From assembly GCF_002356355.1 (NCBI RefSeq), contig NZ_AP018052.1, forward strand, positions 806,001-870,000: DNA of 64,000 bases. Direction: 5' to 3'. Below, in pieces: positions 52,973-63,805 of this stretch (positions within the stretch are counted from its first letter, which is position 1; the number at the start of each line of letters is the position of its first letter). The translations under genes were made by a program, and so were the position numbers. This DNA comes from Thiohalobacter thiocyanaticus. GTDB lineage: Bacteria; Pseudomonadota; Gammaproteobacteria; Thiohalobacterales; Thiohalobacteraceae. The notes under the pieces are model-generated. The model was not told the origin of the DNA and did not search any database. It saw only the letters and a program-made list of their open reading frames with translations.

Positions 52973-52985
52973 AATGCGCAAATCC

Positions 52986-53167
52986 TTCACCACCAAGGAC
53001 ACGAAGAACACAAAAATACGATATACGTCATCCCGGCGCAGGCCGGGATCCAGATACCACCGCGGTTACTGGATTCCGGCCTGCGCCGGAATGACGATTC
53101 AAAGGGCCGGGTAGCTCAGTGAGCACCATTCATATCCCTTTGTGCTCTTCGTGTCCTTGGTGGTGAA
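52986..53167. repeat. Inverted-arm element (AAGGACACG family) enclosing a dRS3-like pair
   Basis: Arms 52986-53014 (TTCACCACCAAGGACACGAA...) and 53139-53167 are 29-bp inverted complements with one mismatch. Inside, 53026-53096 is a GGCGCAGGCC-type dRS3-like pair. The same outer family, more diverged, is at 59532. Confidence 0.88.
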
Positions 53168-53194
53168 TCCTTTCCGAGTGAAGACATCCGTCCC

Positions 53195-54400
53195 ATGCGC
53201 TGGCAACGCCTGACCCGCTCGCTGCGGCATTCCAATTACCGGATCTATTTCTTCGGCCAGCTGGTCTCGCTCAACGGGACCTGGATGCAGAACGTGGCCC
53301 AGGCCTGGCTGGTGTACCGGCTGACCGAGTCCAGCTTCATGCTCGGGCTGGTGAGCTTTCTCAGCCTGGCGCCGGTGCTGGTGTTCGGCCTGTTCGGCGG
53401 CGTGATTGCCGACCGACTGCCGCGGTTCCGGCTGTTTCTGGGCGCGCAGGTACTGGCCTGCCTGCAGGCGCTGACCCTGGGGCTGCTGACCGTGACCGGC
53501 CTGGTGACGGTGGAGTGGATCATGCTGCTGGCGCTGCTGCTGGGCCTGGTGCATGCAGTCGAGATCCCGGCCCGGCACACCCTGGTCGCCATGCTGGTGG
53601 CGAAGGAGGATCTGCACAATGCGGTCGCGCTCAATTCCAGCACCTTCAACTTCGCCCGCTTCCTCGGACCGATGCTGGCGGGCTGGCTGATCGCCCTGTG
53701 GGGCGAGGGCCCGGTGATCCTGCTCAATGCCCTGTCCTTCCTGGCCGTGATCCTGGCCATCCTGCGCATCCGCGTGCCGGTCACGCCCGAGAAGCTGGAG
53801 CGGCGTCAGGAAGGCATCTGGGACGGGTTGAGGTTCGCCTGGCAGCGGCCCGACCTGCGCTACGCCCTGATGATCGTCGGCGCGGTCAGCCTGTTCGCCA
53901 ATCCCTACCTGGTGCTGATGCCGGTGTTCGCCCGCGAGGTCTATGGCGGCGGCTCCGACCTGCTCGGACTGCTGGTCGGCGTGGCCGGACTGGGCGCACT
54001 GGCCGGCGCCCTGCGGCTGGCCCAGCGGGAAAAGGGCGAGGGGCTGGAGCGACTGATTGCCGGTGCCGGCCTGCTGCTGGCCGCTGCCCTGATGCTGTTC
54101 GCCTACATGCCCTGGGTCGGCGGCGCGCTGGCGCTGGTGGTGGTGACCGGCTACGCCATCACCACGCTGGTGGCGTCCACCAATACCTTCCTGCAGCTGT
54201 CGGCGCCGGACAATCTGCGCGGCCGGGTGATGTCGCTGTTCTCGGTGGTCTTCATCGGCATGTCACCGGTCGGCAACCTGCTCGCCGGCGCTCTGGCCGA
54301 GGGCCTGGGCGTGCAACTCACTGTGTTGCTGCTGGGGGCGGTATGCCTGGGGTTCGCCCTGTATTACCGCGGCTATCTGGGCCGCCGGCGCGAGGCGTGA
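53195..54400 (+). CDS. MFS transporter (MFS_3, EntS-like)
   Basis: 401 residues, twelve predicted helices. N-terminal FRIYFFGQ-like start (YRIYFFGQLVSLNGTWMQNVAQAWLVY), loop GGVIADRLPRFR, HAVEIPARHTLVAMLV and the late NTFLQLSAPDNLRGRVMSL. This is the pattern of the MFS_3 group, which includes enterobactin exporter EntS and many uncharacterised exporters. Substrate unknown. No functional link with the T2SS genes is evident. Confidence 0.87.
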   Translation: MRWQRLTRSLRHSNYRIYFFGQLVSLNGTWMQNVAQAWLVYRLTESSFMLGLVSFLSLAPVLVFGLFGGVIADRLPRFRLFLGAQVLACLQALTLGLLTVTGLVTVEWIMLLALLLGLVHAVEIPARHTLVAMLVAKEDLHNAVALNSSTFNFARFLGPMLAGWLIALWGEGPVILLNALSFLAVILAILRIRVPVTPEKLERRQEGIWDGLRFAWQRPDLRYALMIVGAVSLFANPYLVLMPVFAREVYGGGSDLLGLLVGVAGLGALAGALRLAQREKGEGLERLIAGAGLLLAAALMLFAYMPWVGGALALVVVTGYAITTLVASTNTFLQLSAPDNLRGRVMSLFSVVFIGMSPVGNLLAGALAEGLGVQLTVLLLGAVCLGFALYYRGYLGRRREA

Positions 54401-54613
54401 TGACGGGGGAAGACCGGACTCAGAGGGGCCGCTGGCGGACGCGCGCCGTGGAGCGGCGTTCCTGACCATCCGTGAAAAATATCGACTTGAAAATCAGGGG
54501 CTTTTGGCGGGCCTGTCCGGGCCCGTGGATCGATTCACTTTTATTTCAATGGGTTGAACCTGTTTTTGGTGCGTGCCCCAGTGCGTGTCAATTTGACGTC
54601 ACTGGTATATACT

Positions 54614-54648
54614 CCCGGGAAAATCCCGGGTGCAGGGCGGCAACCGCC
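54614..54648 (+). promoter_or_regulatory. Structured leader before the dockerin/PKD protein gene
   Basis: Two adjacent perfect hairpins: CCCGGGAAAATCCCGGG (54614-54630) and GGCGGCAACCGCC (54636-54648), 41-75 bp before the start codon, with a TATACT hexamer just upstream. It could be a 5'-leader regulatory structure; it does not fit any riboswitch class I know. Confidence 0.3.
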
Positions 54649-54688
54649 GTCTGTCCCTTCGAATAATTCAAAAAGTGGGAGTCGAATC

Positions 54689-56998
54689 ATGTCCGGTTCA
54701 GGCCTGTTCTTTCCGTCATTCATCCAGGGCGCTGGTCGCCGCGCCGGTCTCCTGTCCACCGCGCTGCTATCCGCCCTGCTGTTGCTCCCCCTGACCGGCC
54801 AGGCTGCGGACAACTGTCCCATGCTGCCGGCGTCCGATCAGCTCGACAGCGACCAGGACGGCGTGGGGGATGCCTGCGACAACTGCCTGCTGGTGGCCAA
54901 TCCCGATCAGATCGATACCGATGCCGATGGCTACGGCAATATGTGCGATCCCGATTTCAACAATGATGGGGCAATCAATTTTGCCGATCTGGCTTACATG
55001 AAGTCCAGATTTTTTACTGCCGATCCAGAGAGTGATCTGAATGGGGATGGGGCAGTCAACTTTGCCGATCTGGCTTTGCTGAAATCAATGTTCTTCCAGA
55101 TGCCAGGTCCGACCGGCTGGACGCCGGCGCTGACCAACACTGCGCCCCTGGCCGCGGCGGGGCCCGACACCACGGCATACCCCGGCGAATATGTCGTGCT
55201 GGACGGACGCGGATCCTATGACGACGATGGCGACGTGCTGCATTACCACTGGACGCTGGCGGCAGCACCCTCGGGCAGCGCGGCCCAGTTGCTGGATGCC
55301 TGGAGCGATCAGGCCAGTCTGGTGCCGGACCTGCACGGCACCTACCGGATTGAACTCACCGTCTATGACGGTGCCGGTGCGAGTGCCTCCGACAGTATCG
55401 AGATCACCACGCTCAATGCCCGGCCGGTGGCCCATGCCGGCAGCGATTTCAGCGTCACGCCGGGCGACACGGTGACGCTGGACGCCTCGGCCTCCTACGA
55501 CCCCGACAGCGATGCCCTGAGCTACCAGTGGAGCCTGATCAGCCGGCCCGACGGCAGCCTGGCCATGCTCAGCGATCCGGCCGCGGTGATGCCGCAGTTC
55601 GTCGCCGACGTGGCGGGGGATTACCGGTTCAGCCTGGTGGTCAACGACGGCCAGCTGGACAGCGATCCGGACAGCATCACGGTCAGCGCCCTGCAGCCGA
55701 GCGGCGATCTGTTCATGGACATGCTGCAGCCGATGGAGGCAGGGACCTGGCAGCGCCTGAACCTGAACCGCTTCGACGACGTCTGGACCCCGGAGGATCA
55801 GCGGGTACAGCCGGAGTACTGCAACGGTTCCACCATCCCCGGCAGCCCGCGTGCCATCCTGCGCGCCTGGAGCTCCATGGCCTGGGATCCGAACCGGGGT
55901 GACCTGATCTTCTGGGGCGGCGGTCATGCCAACTATGCCGGCAACGAGGTGTATCGCTTCCGCACTTCCACCATGCGCTGGGAGCGCGCCTCGCTGCCCA
56001 GCGACATCGTCTGCCAGCCGCTGGGTATAGGGGACTATCACTACGAGGCCATCGACGGGGTGTTCAATGCCCCCATCTCCTCGCATACCTACGACAACTC
56101 GGACTACCTGCCGGTGGCCGACCGGTTCGTGACCTTCGGCGGCGCGGCCTATGGCAGCGGCAACTTCGTCAAGCTGGTGGATGACGAACTGGTCAAGACC
56201 GGTCCCTATTTCTGGGATCCCAGCCTGGCCGATGCGGACAAGGTGGGCGGCACCACCGGCTCGCAGGTCAAGCCGGAGGTGTATACCCAGGTCGAGGGCG
56301 GCCGGATGTGGGAGAACCGTGACAGCCTCATCACCGGTTCGACCAGTCAGCTCAGCATCGACCTGCTGCAGAAGACCTTCATCAACGGCACCTCCGATGT
56401 GGTGGTGCAGAACGGCATCGACGTAATCTATTTCAATACCGGCGCGGGGGTGTGGAAGTACAGTGTCCATGATCCGGACGATGCCGGTCAGGACGTGCTG
56501 GATCTGGTGGGTACCCGCGGTGTGGGGGATATCTGGAGCCGTCAGGGTGCCGGTGCCTACGATCCGCTGCGCAACATCTATGTGCGCACGGCGGGCGAGG
56601 GCTTCTGGTTCTGGGATCTGAACCAGGCCGGGCCGGACAACCCGCCGGTGCAGTTCGAGCCGGTGTTCCTCGATGCGGGCTATCCGACCGGACGCCTGGA
56701 GCGTGACGACTTCGGCCTGGACTATGACCCGGTCCGCGACCGTTACCTGCTCTGGAACGGCTACGCCGATGTCTGGATCCTGATTCCGCCCAACCAGGCC
56801 AGCAGCGCCGGCTGGAGCATGATGAAGGCGCCCAACACCGCCGCCAGTCCCGAAGTGCCCACCGCCGGTCCCTTCCGCGGCATCCTGGGCAAGTGGGAGT
56901 ACATCCCCGAGTACGACGTGTACCTGGGGGTGAACCACAACATCGACGAGGGCCGGATCTGGGTCTACAAGCCGCTGAACTGGGCGCCGAGCCGCTGA
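54689..56998 (+). CDS. Secreted TSP3/dockerin/PKD/beta-propeller protein
   Basis: 769 residues. Signal peptide cut after ...LTGQAA (about 40). Two thrombospondin type 3 calcium repeats ([26 protein letters not shown]), a dockerin-like pair ([20 protein letters not shown] and [20 protein letters not shown], about 90-136), two PKD domains (about 150-235 and 240-330) and a C-terminal region with kelch/propeller-like features ([19 protein letters not shown]). No PEP-CTERM or other anchor, so probably secreted, possibly by the T2SS. GTGGGAG precedes ATG 54689. The enzymatic role of the propeller region is unknown. Confidence 0.8.
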   Translation: MSGSGLFFPSFIQGAGRRAGLLSTALLSALLLLPLTGQAADNCPMLPASDQLDSDQDGVGDACDNCLLVANPDQIDTDADGYGNMCDPDFNNDGAINFADLAYMKSRFFTADPESDLNGDGAVNFADLALLKSMFFQMPGPTGWTPALTNTAPLAAAGPDTTAYPGEYVVLDGRGSYDDDGDVLHYHWTLAAAPSGSAAQLLDAWSDQASLVPDLHGTYRIELTVYDGAGASASDSIEITTLNARPVAHAGSDFSVTPGDTVTLDASASYDPDSDALSYQWSLISRPDGSLAMLSDPAAVMPQFVADVAGDYRFSLVVNDGQLDSDPDSITVSALQPSGDLFMDMLQPMEAGTWQRLNLNRFDDVWTPEDQRVQPEYCNGSTIPGSPRAILRAWSSMAWDPNRGDLIFWGGGHANYAGNEVYRFRTSTMRWERASLPSDIVCQPLGIGDYHYEAIDGVFNAPISSHTYDNSDYLPVADRFVTFGGAAYGSGNFVKLVDDELVKTGPYFWDPSLADADKVGGTTGSQVKPEVYTQVEGGRMWENRDSLITGSTSQLSIDLLQKTFINGTSDVVVQNGIDVIYFNTGAGVWKYSVHDPDDAGQDVLDLVGTRGVGDIWSRQGAGAYDPLRNIYVRTAGEGFWFWDLNQAGPDNPPVQFEPVFLDAGYPTGRLERDDFGLDYDPVRDRYLLWNGYADVWILIPPNQASSAGWSMMKAPNTAASPEVPTAGPFRGILGKWEYIPEYDVYLGVNHNIDEGRIWVYKPLNWAPSR

Positions 56999-57070
56999 GC
57001 CGTGATATAACAACGGTAAGATGAAATATCTGTAGATACCGCCTCGGTCGTCGAACGGAATTCACCAGTG

Positions 57071-57102
57071 CCCGTCATCCCGGCGCATGCCGGGATGACG
57101 GG
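57071..57102. repeat. Single dRS3-like palindrome
   Basis: CCCGTCATCCCGGCGCATGC followed by its mirror; one arm only, between the propeller gene and fumC. Confidence 0.75.
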
Positions 57103-57161
57103 TGGCAGGCAAAAACCGGATGACATCCGGACTCACTGGTGATGGCTCTTCCCATCAGCCT

Positions 57162-57195
57162 GTAGGTCAGGTCAGCGCAGCGTAACCCGACCTAC
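57162..57195. repeat. Short GTAG REP, single hairpin
   Basis: GTAGGTCAGGTCAGCGCAGC then GTAACCCGACCTAC; a doublet without the loop, abutting the fumC stop. Confidence 0.78.
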
Positions 57196-57196
57196 A

Positions 57197-58578
<1,382 letters not shown>

Positions 58579-58582
<4 letters not shown>

Positions 58583-59520
58583 GGTGTCGGTCCGTGCGTT
58601 GGTGGAATCCGGATCGCCTTGTTCAACGCAGAGACGCGGAGGCGCAGAGATCGCAGAGTTAATGAGATAATGAACATTATAAGATCTTCTTTGCGTCCTC
58701 TGCGCCTTCGCGTCTCTGCGTTAACCATATTCCGCATCCGGGTCCAGTACATCGGTCGGCGCCGGCAGCCGCACCACGCCGGTGTCGATGCTGCCGTCCG
58801 GCTGCAGCCGCAGCCAGCGCCAGCCCGGGGGGCCGGATCCAGGGCGAAGTCATCGCTGCCGGGCAGGAACTGGATGCAGGTGGAGGGAGAACCCAGCAGC
58901 CGCATGCCCTGCAACTCGGCGTCGTATTCCTGGTGGATATGGCCGCAGAGGATACCGCGGACCCGGCCGTGGCGCACGGCGCGGCGCAGCAGCTCGTCGC
59001 CGTTGTCGATGACCATGGTGTCCAGCCAGGCACTGCCGAGCGGGCGCGGGTGATGGTGGACGCAGATCAGCACGTGGCGGGCGTCGTGGCCGCGGATGCT
59101 GCGGTCCAGGGCGTCGAGCTCGGATTCGGCCAGGTGCCCCCCGGCGCTGCCCGGCAGGCTGGAGTCCAGGAACACCAGCAGCCAGGGGCCGACGCGCAGT
59201 GAACGGTTGCAGTGAAAGGTCTCGTCGTTGAGGTGCCGGCGCAGCTTCTCCACCTCGTCGTGGTTGCCCGGCAGGCAGAACACCGGCCGGCCCAGCCGCT
59301 GCAGGTGGCCGCGAAAACGGTCATAGGCCGCATCGGAGTCGTCATGCACCAGGTCGCCGGTGCTGAGCACGAATTCGAAGGGCGGGGCGGTGGCCAGTAC
59401 CTGGTCGATGACCGCGCTCAGGCTGCGGTCGGTGCGCACCCCCTTCAGCCGGCCCCCGGGATCGGCATAGAGGTGGGTGTCGGTGATCTGCAGGAGATGA
59501 ATGCTGTCCGTTTCCGTCAT
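58579..59520 (-). CDS. cpdA: 3',5'-cyclic-AMP phosphodiesterase CpdA, apparent frameshift near the C-terminus
   Basis: Metallophosphoesterase motifs are intact: QITDTHLY, STGDLVHDD, LPGNHDE, CVHHHP and CGHIHQEYD. The frame is normal to about residue 232 (LDPAP). There a run of six C (58827-58832, G on the plus strand) is one base short: adding a C restores PPGWRWLRLQPDGSIDTG and a stop at 58721, matching the usual CpdA ending. As given, the frame runs on through repeat DNA to 58579 with an unrelated Arg-rich tail. Either a real frameshift or a sequencing error in the homopolymer. The catalytic core would be unaffected. Confidence 0.85.
58625..58722. repeat. Inverted-arm element (CGCAGAG family)
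   Basis: Arms 58625-58649 (AACGCAGAGACGCGGAGGCG...) and 58698-58722 are 25-bp inverted complements with one mismatch, enclosing 48 bp of AT-rich sequence. The restored cpdA stop lies at its right edge. Confidence 0.88.
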
Positions 59521-59531
59521 TTTTCGAAGTT

Positions 59532-59689
59532 AAAGATTAAAGAATCACCACAAAGGACACGAAGTTACACAATCATTGCATAATTTCCAGTGGCATGATC
59601 ATTTCGTCATTCCCGCGCAGGCGGGGATGACGGGAAGGGGGCTTGCCCTTCTACTTCGTGTTCTCTGTGTCCTTCGTGGCGAATCTTTT
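59532..59689. repeat. Inverted-arm element (AAGGACACG family) enclosing a dRS3-like palindrome
   Basis: Left AAGAATCACCACAAAGGACA and right TGTCCTTCGTGGCGAATCTT arms are imperfect mirrors; between them, 59605-59632, is a single GTCATTCCCGCGCAGGCGGG palindrome. It lies between cpdA and argA. Confidence 0.75.
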
Positions 59690-59711
59690 CCTGCTGCAGG
59701 ATCCGGCGCCC

Positions 59712-61028
59712 TCACAGGGCCTTGAAGAACACCTTGGAGTTGCGCTGGAAGTTGTAGAGATCGCGCCGCTTCATCGGCAGCTTGGCCACCTCGCCCTGCA
59801 GAAAGCCGCGTTCCTGGAACCAGTGCGCGGTGCGGGTGGTGAGCACGAACAGCGTGATCAGCCCCAGCCCTTTGGCCTGGTGCTCGATGGATTCCAGCAG
59901 CTGGTCACCGCGGCCCTCCCTGCGGTAGTCCGGATGCACTGCCAGGCAGGCCAGTTCGCCCATGGCCTCGTCCGGGTAGGGGTAGAGGGCGGCGCATGCG
60001 ATGATCATGCCGTCGCGCTCGACCACGATGAAGCGTTCGATCTCCATCTCCAGCCGCTCACGCGAGCGCCGCACCATGACGCCCTCGGCTTCCAGCGGCG
60101 CGATCAGTTCCAGGATGCCGCCGACGTCGTTGATGCTCGCAGGCCGCAGCCCTTCATAGGTCTCGGCCGTGATCAAAGTGCCGACGCCGTCGCGGGTGAA
60201 CAGCTCCTGCAGCAGGCCGCCCTCGATCCGCCGCGGGACCAGATGGGCCCGCCGCACGCCGCGTCTGCAGGCCTGCACGGCGCTGTCCAGATGCCGGCGC
60301 ATGTCCTCGTCGAGCCGGCGCCGGGTCTCCAGCAGGCGGCCGGCGCCGGCGGGGGTGAGTTGACGCACCGGCTGCCGGCGGCTGTCGCGCAGGCCCTTGT
60401 CCTCGGTGATCAGGATCAGCTTGTCGGCCTGCAGTTCGATGGCCGCGGCGGTGGCGACCTCCTCGGCGTGCAGGTTGAACACCTCGCCGGTGGGCGAGTA
60501 GCCCAGCGGGGAGAGCAGCACCAGGTGCTGGTCGTCCAGGGCCTGGCGGATGGCGGCGCCGTCGATGCGCCGGATCTCGCCGGTGTGCTGGTAGTCGACG
60601 CCATCACGCACGCCCAGCGGCCGGGCGGTGACATGGTTGCCGGAGGTGACCCGGATGCGGGCACCGGACATGGGCGTGTTGGCCACCCCCATGGACAGGC
60701 GGGCCTCGATCTCGACCCGCACGCTGCCCACGGCCTGCTTGACCGCGACCAGGGCCTGGTCGTCGGTGATGCGCAGGCCGTGGGCGTAGCGGAACTCGGT
60801 CCGGCTCGCCTTGAGATGGGCCTCGATCTGGGGGCGTGCGCCGTGGACCAGCACCAGCCGGATGCCCAGGCTGTAGAGCAGGGCCAGGTCGTGGATGAGG
60901 CCGGCGTCGGCCACCGCCTCGCCGCCGAAGCCGATGACGAAGGTGCGGCCGCGGTGGCTGTGGATATAGGGGGCGGCGTGGCGGAAGGCCTGGGTGAAGG
61001 TGCATTCGTCTGGTTTGTTATTCGACAC
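59712..61028 (-). CDS. argA: N-acetylglutamate synthase
   Basis: 438 residues from GTG 61028. N-terminal amino-acid-kinase-like domain (FVIGFGGEAVADAG, LVLVHGARPQIEAHL) and C-terminal GNAT domain (AALYPYPDEAMGELACLAVHPDYRREGRGDQLL). It catalyses the first step of arginine synthesis. The open frame to 61157 has no family character and is not used. It follows argE by 64 bp on the same strand, an arrangement also seen in pseudomonads. Confidence 0.93.
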   Translation of the reverse strand: MSNNKPDECTFTQAFRHAAPYIHSHRGRTFVIGFGGEAVADAGLIHDLALLYSLGIRLVLVHGARPQIEAHLKASRTEFRYAHGLRITDDQALVAVKQAVGSVRVEIEARLSMGVANTPMSGARIRVTSGNHVTARPLGVRDGVDYQHTGEIRRIDGAAIRQALDDQHLVLLSPLGYSPTGEVFNLHAEEVATAAAIELQADKLILITEDKGLRDSRRQPVRQLTPAGAGRLLETRRRLDEDMRRHLDSAVQACRRGVRRAHLVPRRIEGGLLQELFTRDGVGTLITAETYEGLRPASINDVGGILELIAPLEAEGVMVRRSRERLEMEIERFIVVERDGMIIACAALYPYPDEAMGELACLAVHPDYRREGRGDQLLESIEHQAKGLGLITLFVLTTRTAHWFQERGFLQGEVAKLPMKRRDLYNFQRNSKVFFKAL

Positions 61029-61092
61029 GGCTTGCCCTTGCTGCACGGTGTGGCGGTATAAATATCTGATTGATCCGTGAAGTGTAAAGCTT

Positions 61093-62256
61093 TCAGCGCG
61101 CCGGGGCGAGGCAGCAGCTGATGATGAACTGCTCCAGCAGGTCCAGGGTCGGGGCAATCCGCTCCAGGCCCAGGTACTCGTCCGGCTGGTGGGCCTGGTC
61201 GATGTCGCCGGGGCCGAGGATGACGGTCTGGGTGCCGAGCTGGTTGAAATAGGGGCCTTCCGTGCCGAAGGCGACCGCTTCGGCCGGTGCGCCGGTCAGG
61301 CGCTCGGCCAGCTGCACGATGGGCGCATCGGCCGGGGTTTCCATTGCCGGGGTGCCCTCGAACAGGGGGATGACATCAAGCTTCAGCGGGCTGTCGGCGA
61401 GCAGCCGTTCCAGACGGCTGCGCAGCTCGGTGCGCAGGTCATCCAGATTCATCCCGGGCAACGGGCGCAGGTCGATGTGCAGTTCGCATTCGCCGCAGAT
61501 GCGGTTGGGATTGTCGCCGCCGTGGATGTGGCCCAGGTTCAGGGTGGGTACGGGTACCTTGAACAGCGGGTTGCGGTATTTCGCCTGCAGATCCTCGCGC
61601 CACCCCAGGATCTCGCCCAGTACCCGGTGCATGCCCTCCAGGGCGTTCACGCCCAGCGCCGGGTCGCTGGAGTGGCCGGACCGGCCGCGCAGGCGAATGG
61701 CCTCCATCAGGATGCCCTTGTGGGTGCGGATCGGGCGCAGCCCGGTCGGTTCGCCGATGATGGCGTGCCGCGCCCGCGGCCGGCCGCATTCCACCAGGGT
61801 GCGGGCGCCGAGCATGGAGCTTTCCTCGTCGGCGGTGGCGACGATGTACAGGGGCTCCTTGAGCGTTCGGGTGTGCAGTTCACGCGCGGCTTCCACGGCC
61901 AGGCCGAGGAAGGACTTCATGTCCGAGGTGCCGAGGCCGTACAGGCGATTGTCGGCCTCGGTGAGCCGGAAGGGATCGTGGGTCCACAGTTCCGGGTCGC
62001 AGGGCACGGTGTCGGTATGGCCGGCCAGCACCAGGCCGCCCTCGCCCGTGCCCAGCCGGGCGATCAGGTTGGCTTTGTCGGCATGCCCGGGCAGGGACTG
62101 CACCTCGACCGCAAAGCCCAGGTCATCCAGCCAGCTGGCCAGCAGTTCCACCACCCGCCGGTTGCCCTGGTCGAAGTCCGGGTTCACGCTGCTGATCGAG
62201 GGCGTGCCGATCAGGGCGGTGAGCATGTCCATGAGGTCGGGCGGGGAGGTGTGCAT
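61093..62256 (-). CDS. argE: Acetylornithine deacetylase
   Basis: 387 residues of the M20 metallopeptidase family. Metal-ligand motifs LAGHTDTVPCD, GLGTSDMKSFL, TADEESSMLGA, and AFGTEGPYFNQLG near the C-terminus. It releases ornithine from N-acetylornithine. CGGAG upstream sets ATG 62256; codons back to 62346 come from a repeat. Together with argA it gives the linear acetyl route. Confidence 0.93.
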   Translation of the reverse strand: MHTSPPDLMDMLTALIGTPSISSVNPDFDQGNRRVVELLASWLDDLGFAVEVQSLPGHADKANLIARLGTGEGGLVLAGHTDTVPCDPELWTHDPFRLTEADNRLYGLGTSDMKSFLGLAVEAARELHTRTLKEPLYIVATADEESSMLGARTLVECGRPRARHAIIGEPTGLRPIRTHKGILMEAIRLRGRSGHSSDPALGVNALEGMHRVLGEILGWREDLQAKYRNPLFKVPVPTLNLGHIHGGDNPNRICGECELHIDLRPLPGMNLDDLRTELRSRLERLLADSPLKLDVIPLFEGTPAMETPADAPIVQLAERLTGAPAEAVAFGTEGPYFNQLGTQTVILGPGDIDQAHQPDEYLGLERIAPTLDLLEQFIISCCLAPAR

Positions 62257-62307
62257 GGCTCCGATTCTCCGCCGCTGCCGGGGTTGATTCAAGCGTCGAG
62301 AAACATT

Positions 62308-62460
62308 CAACGCAGGGGCGCAGAGACGCGGAGGCCGCAGAGTCAATTATGCTCCGAACGGCTTGTCGTCGGCGGTAATCCCTCCCAGATCAGAGGTGCT
62401 TATAATTTTATGAATTCCTTCGCGATCCCCGCGTCTCTGCGCCCCTGCGCCCCTGCGTTG
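62308..62460. repeat. Inverted-arm element (CGCAGAG family)
   Basis: Left arm CAACGCAGGGGCGCAGAGAC near 62308 and right arm GTCTCTGCGCCCCTGCG...TTG ending 62460, with several 8-nt units ACGCAGGG/GCGCAGAG/ACGCGGAG in tandem. It occupies the divergent gap between argE and the GNAT-C39 gene. Confidence 0.82.
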
Positions 62461-62555
62461 AGGTTTTCACCGCCATCGCTCTACCGCCCGAAAAGAATTG
62501 CTGGCGGTTGCCGGGGAACAGGCGATAATCGGCAGGGTCTTCCGGATCGAGTGAC

Positions 62556-63656
62556 ATGATACGCCCCGCTACACTGCAGGACATCGACGCCCTGGTTGCT
62601 ATCGAGAACCGCTGTTTCGACAGCGATCGCCTGTCGCGGCGCCAGTTCCGTTATATGCTCACCCGGGCCAATGCCGCCACCCTGGTGACGACCGGGGATG
62701 TGGACCAGCTGCTGGGTTATGCGCTGGTGCTGTTCCATGCCGGTACCTCGCTGGCGCGGCTGTATTCCATTGCGGTGGATCCGGCGGCACGCGGCCGCGG
62801 CCTGGCGGAGACCCTGCTCACGGCGGCGGAGGTCGAGGCGACCGGTCGCGGCTGCGTGGACATGCGCCTGGAGGTGCGGCCTGACAATGCCGCCGCCATC
62901 GCCCTGTACGAGCGTCTCGGCTACCGTCGCTTCGGCACCTTCGATGACTACTACGAGGATCATATGGAAGCGCTACGCTATGAAAAGCGTTTGATCCCCA
63001 GCCTGCGGCCGGACATGGTGCGGGTGCCCTACTACGAGCAGACGTTGGATTTCACCTGCGGGCCGGCGGCCCTGATGATGGCGATGAAGTCGCTGGATGA
63101 CACCATCGAACTCAGTCGTCGCACCGAAATCCGTATCTGGCGCGAGTCCACCACCGTATTCATGACCTCGGGGCACGGGGGCTGTGGCCCGCAGGGCCTG
63201 GCGCTGTCGGCCTATCACCGTGGCTTCGATGTGGACCTGTATCTGTCCTCGGCCGCGGCCATGTTCCTGGATTCGGTGCGCAGCGAGGAGAAGCGCGAGG
63301 TGATCCGGCTGGTCAACGAAGACTTCCTGGATGAGATCGAAACCCTGCCGATCCGGCTGTACGAGGCGCCGCTGTCGGTGGCTGAACTGCAGGCCGGCTT
63401 CGAGGCCGGCGGCATCCCGCTGGTGCTGATCAGTTCCTACCGCATCTACCGGGAGAAGTTTCCGCACTGGGTGGTGGTGACCGGGTTCGACGAAAGCTTC
63501 ATTTACGTACACGATCCCTACGTGGATTACGAAAAGGGCAAGACCCGCATGGACTGCATCAACATGCCGATCCTGAAATCCGATTTCGAGCGGATGGCGC
63601 GTTATGGCAAGTCGGTGCAGCGGGCGGCGATTATGGTTAAGAGGCGTGAGGAGTGA
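62556..63656 (+). CDS. GNAT acetyltransferase fused to C39-like peptidase domain
   Basis: 366 residues. Residues 1-150 are a RimI-like GNAT domain (MIRPATLQDIDALVAIENRCF, LYSIAVDPAARGRGLAETLL, NAAAIALYERLGYRR). Residues 155-365 are a papain-like C39 domain with catalytic Cys in DFTCGPAALMMAM and a His/Asp region in HWVVVTGFDESFIYVHDP. It is directly followed by a RimK-like ATP-grasp gene, a recurring partnership pointing to peptide or protein modification. The substrate is unknown. The last codons (KRREE, stop) coincide with a GTGAGGAGTGAGGGGT repeat, so the C-terminus may be repeat-derived. Confidence 0.87.
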   Translation: MIRPATLQDIDALVAIENRCFDSDRLSRRQFRYMLTRANAATLVTTGDVDQLLGYALVLFHAGTSLARLYSIAVDPAARGRGLAETLLTAAEVEATGRGCVDMRLEVRPDNAAAIALYERLGYRRFGTFDDYYEDHMEALRYEKRLIPSLRPDMVRVPYYEQTLDFTCGPAALMMAMKSLDDTIELSRRTEIRIWRESTTVFMTSGHGGCGPQGLALSAYHRGFDVDLYLSSAAAMFLDSVRSEEKREVIRLVNEDFLDEIETLPIRLYEAPLSVAELQAGFEAGGIPLVLISSYRIYREKFPHWVVVTGFDESFIYVHDPYVDYEKGKTRMDCINMPILKSDFERMARYGKSVQRAAIMVKRREE

Positions 63657-63696
63657 GGGGTTGGAGTTGGAGTGGCGGGCCGTCCTCCCTTCAAGT

Positions 63697-63724
63697 CGTC
63701 ATCCCGGCGCAGGCCGGGATGACG
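63697..63724. repeat. Single dRS3-like palindrome with shared flank
   Basis: CGTCATCCCGGCGCAGGCCG and mirror. The 60 bp that follow (to about 63784) closely match 43636-43685, including ACTGCCCGGGT and TTCTCCTCA. Confidence 0.78.
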
Positions 63725-63805
63725 CATCGAAGGGGGTGGTAACCACTGCCCGGGTTTTCTCCTCACTCCTTACTCCTCACCCCTCACTTGATATAAAGAA
63801 TCGTC

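Noticed and set aside
54607-54681. c-di-GMP (GEMM) or other riboswitch before the dockerin protein
   Set aside because: Hairpins are present but the conserved GEMM bases (GCAAACC... and GACGCAAAGCC) are absent; retained only as a structured leader.
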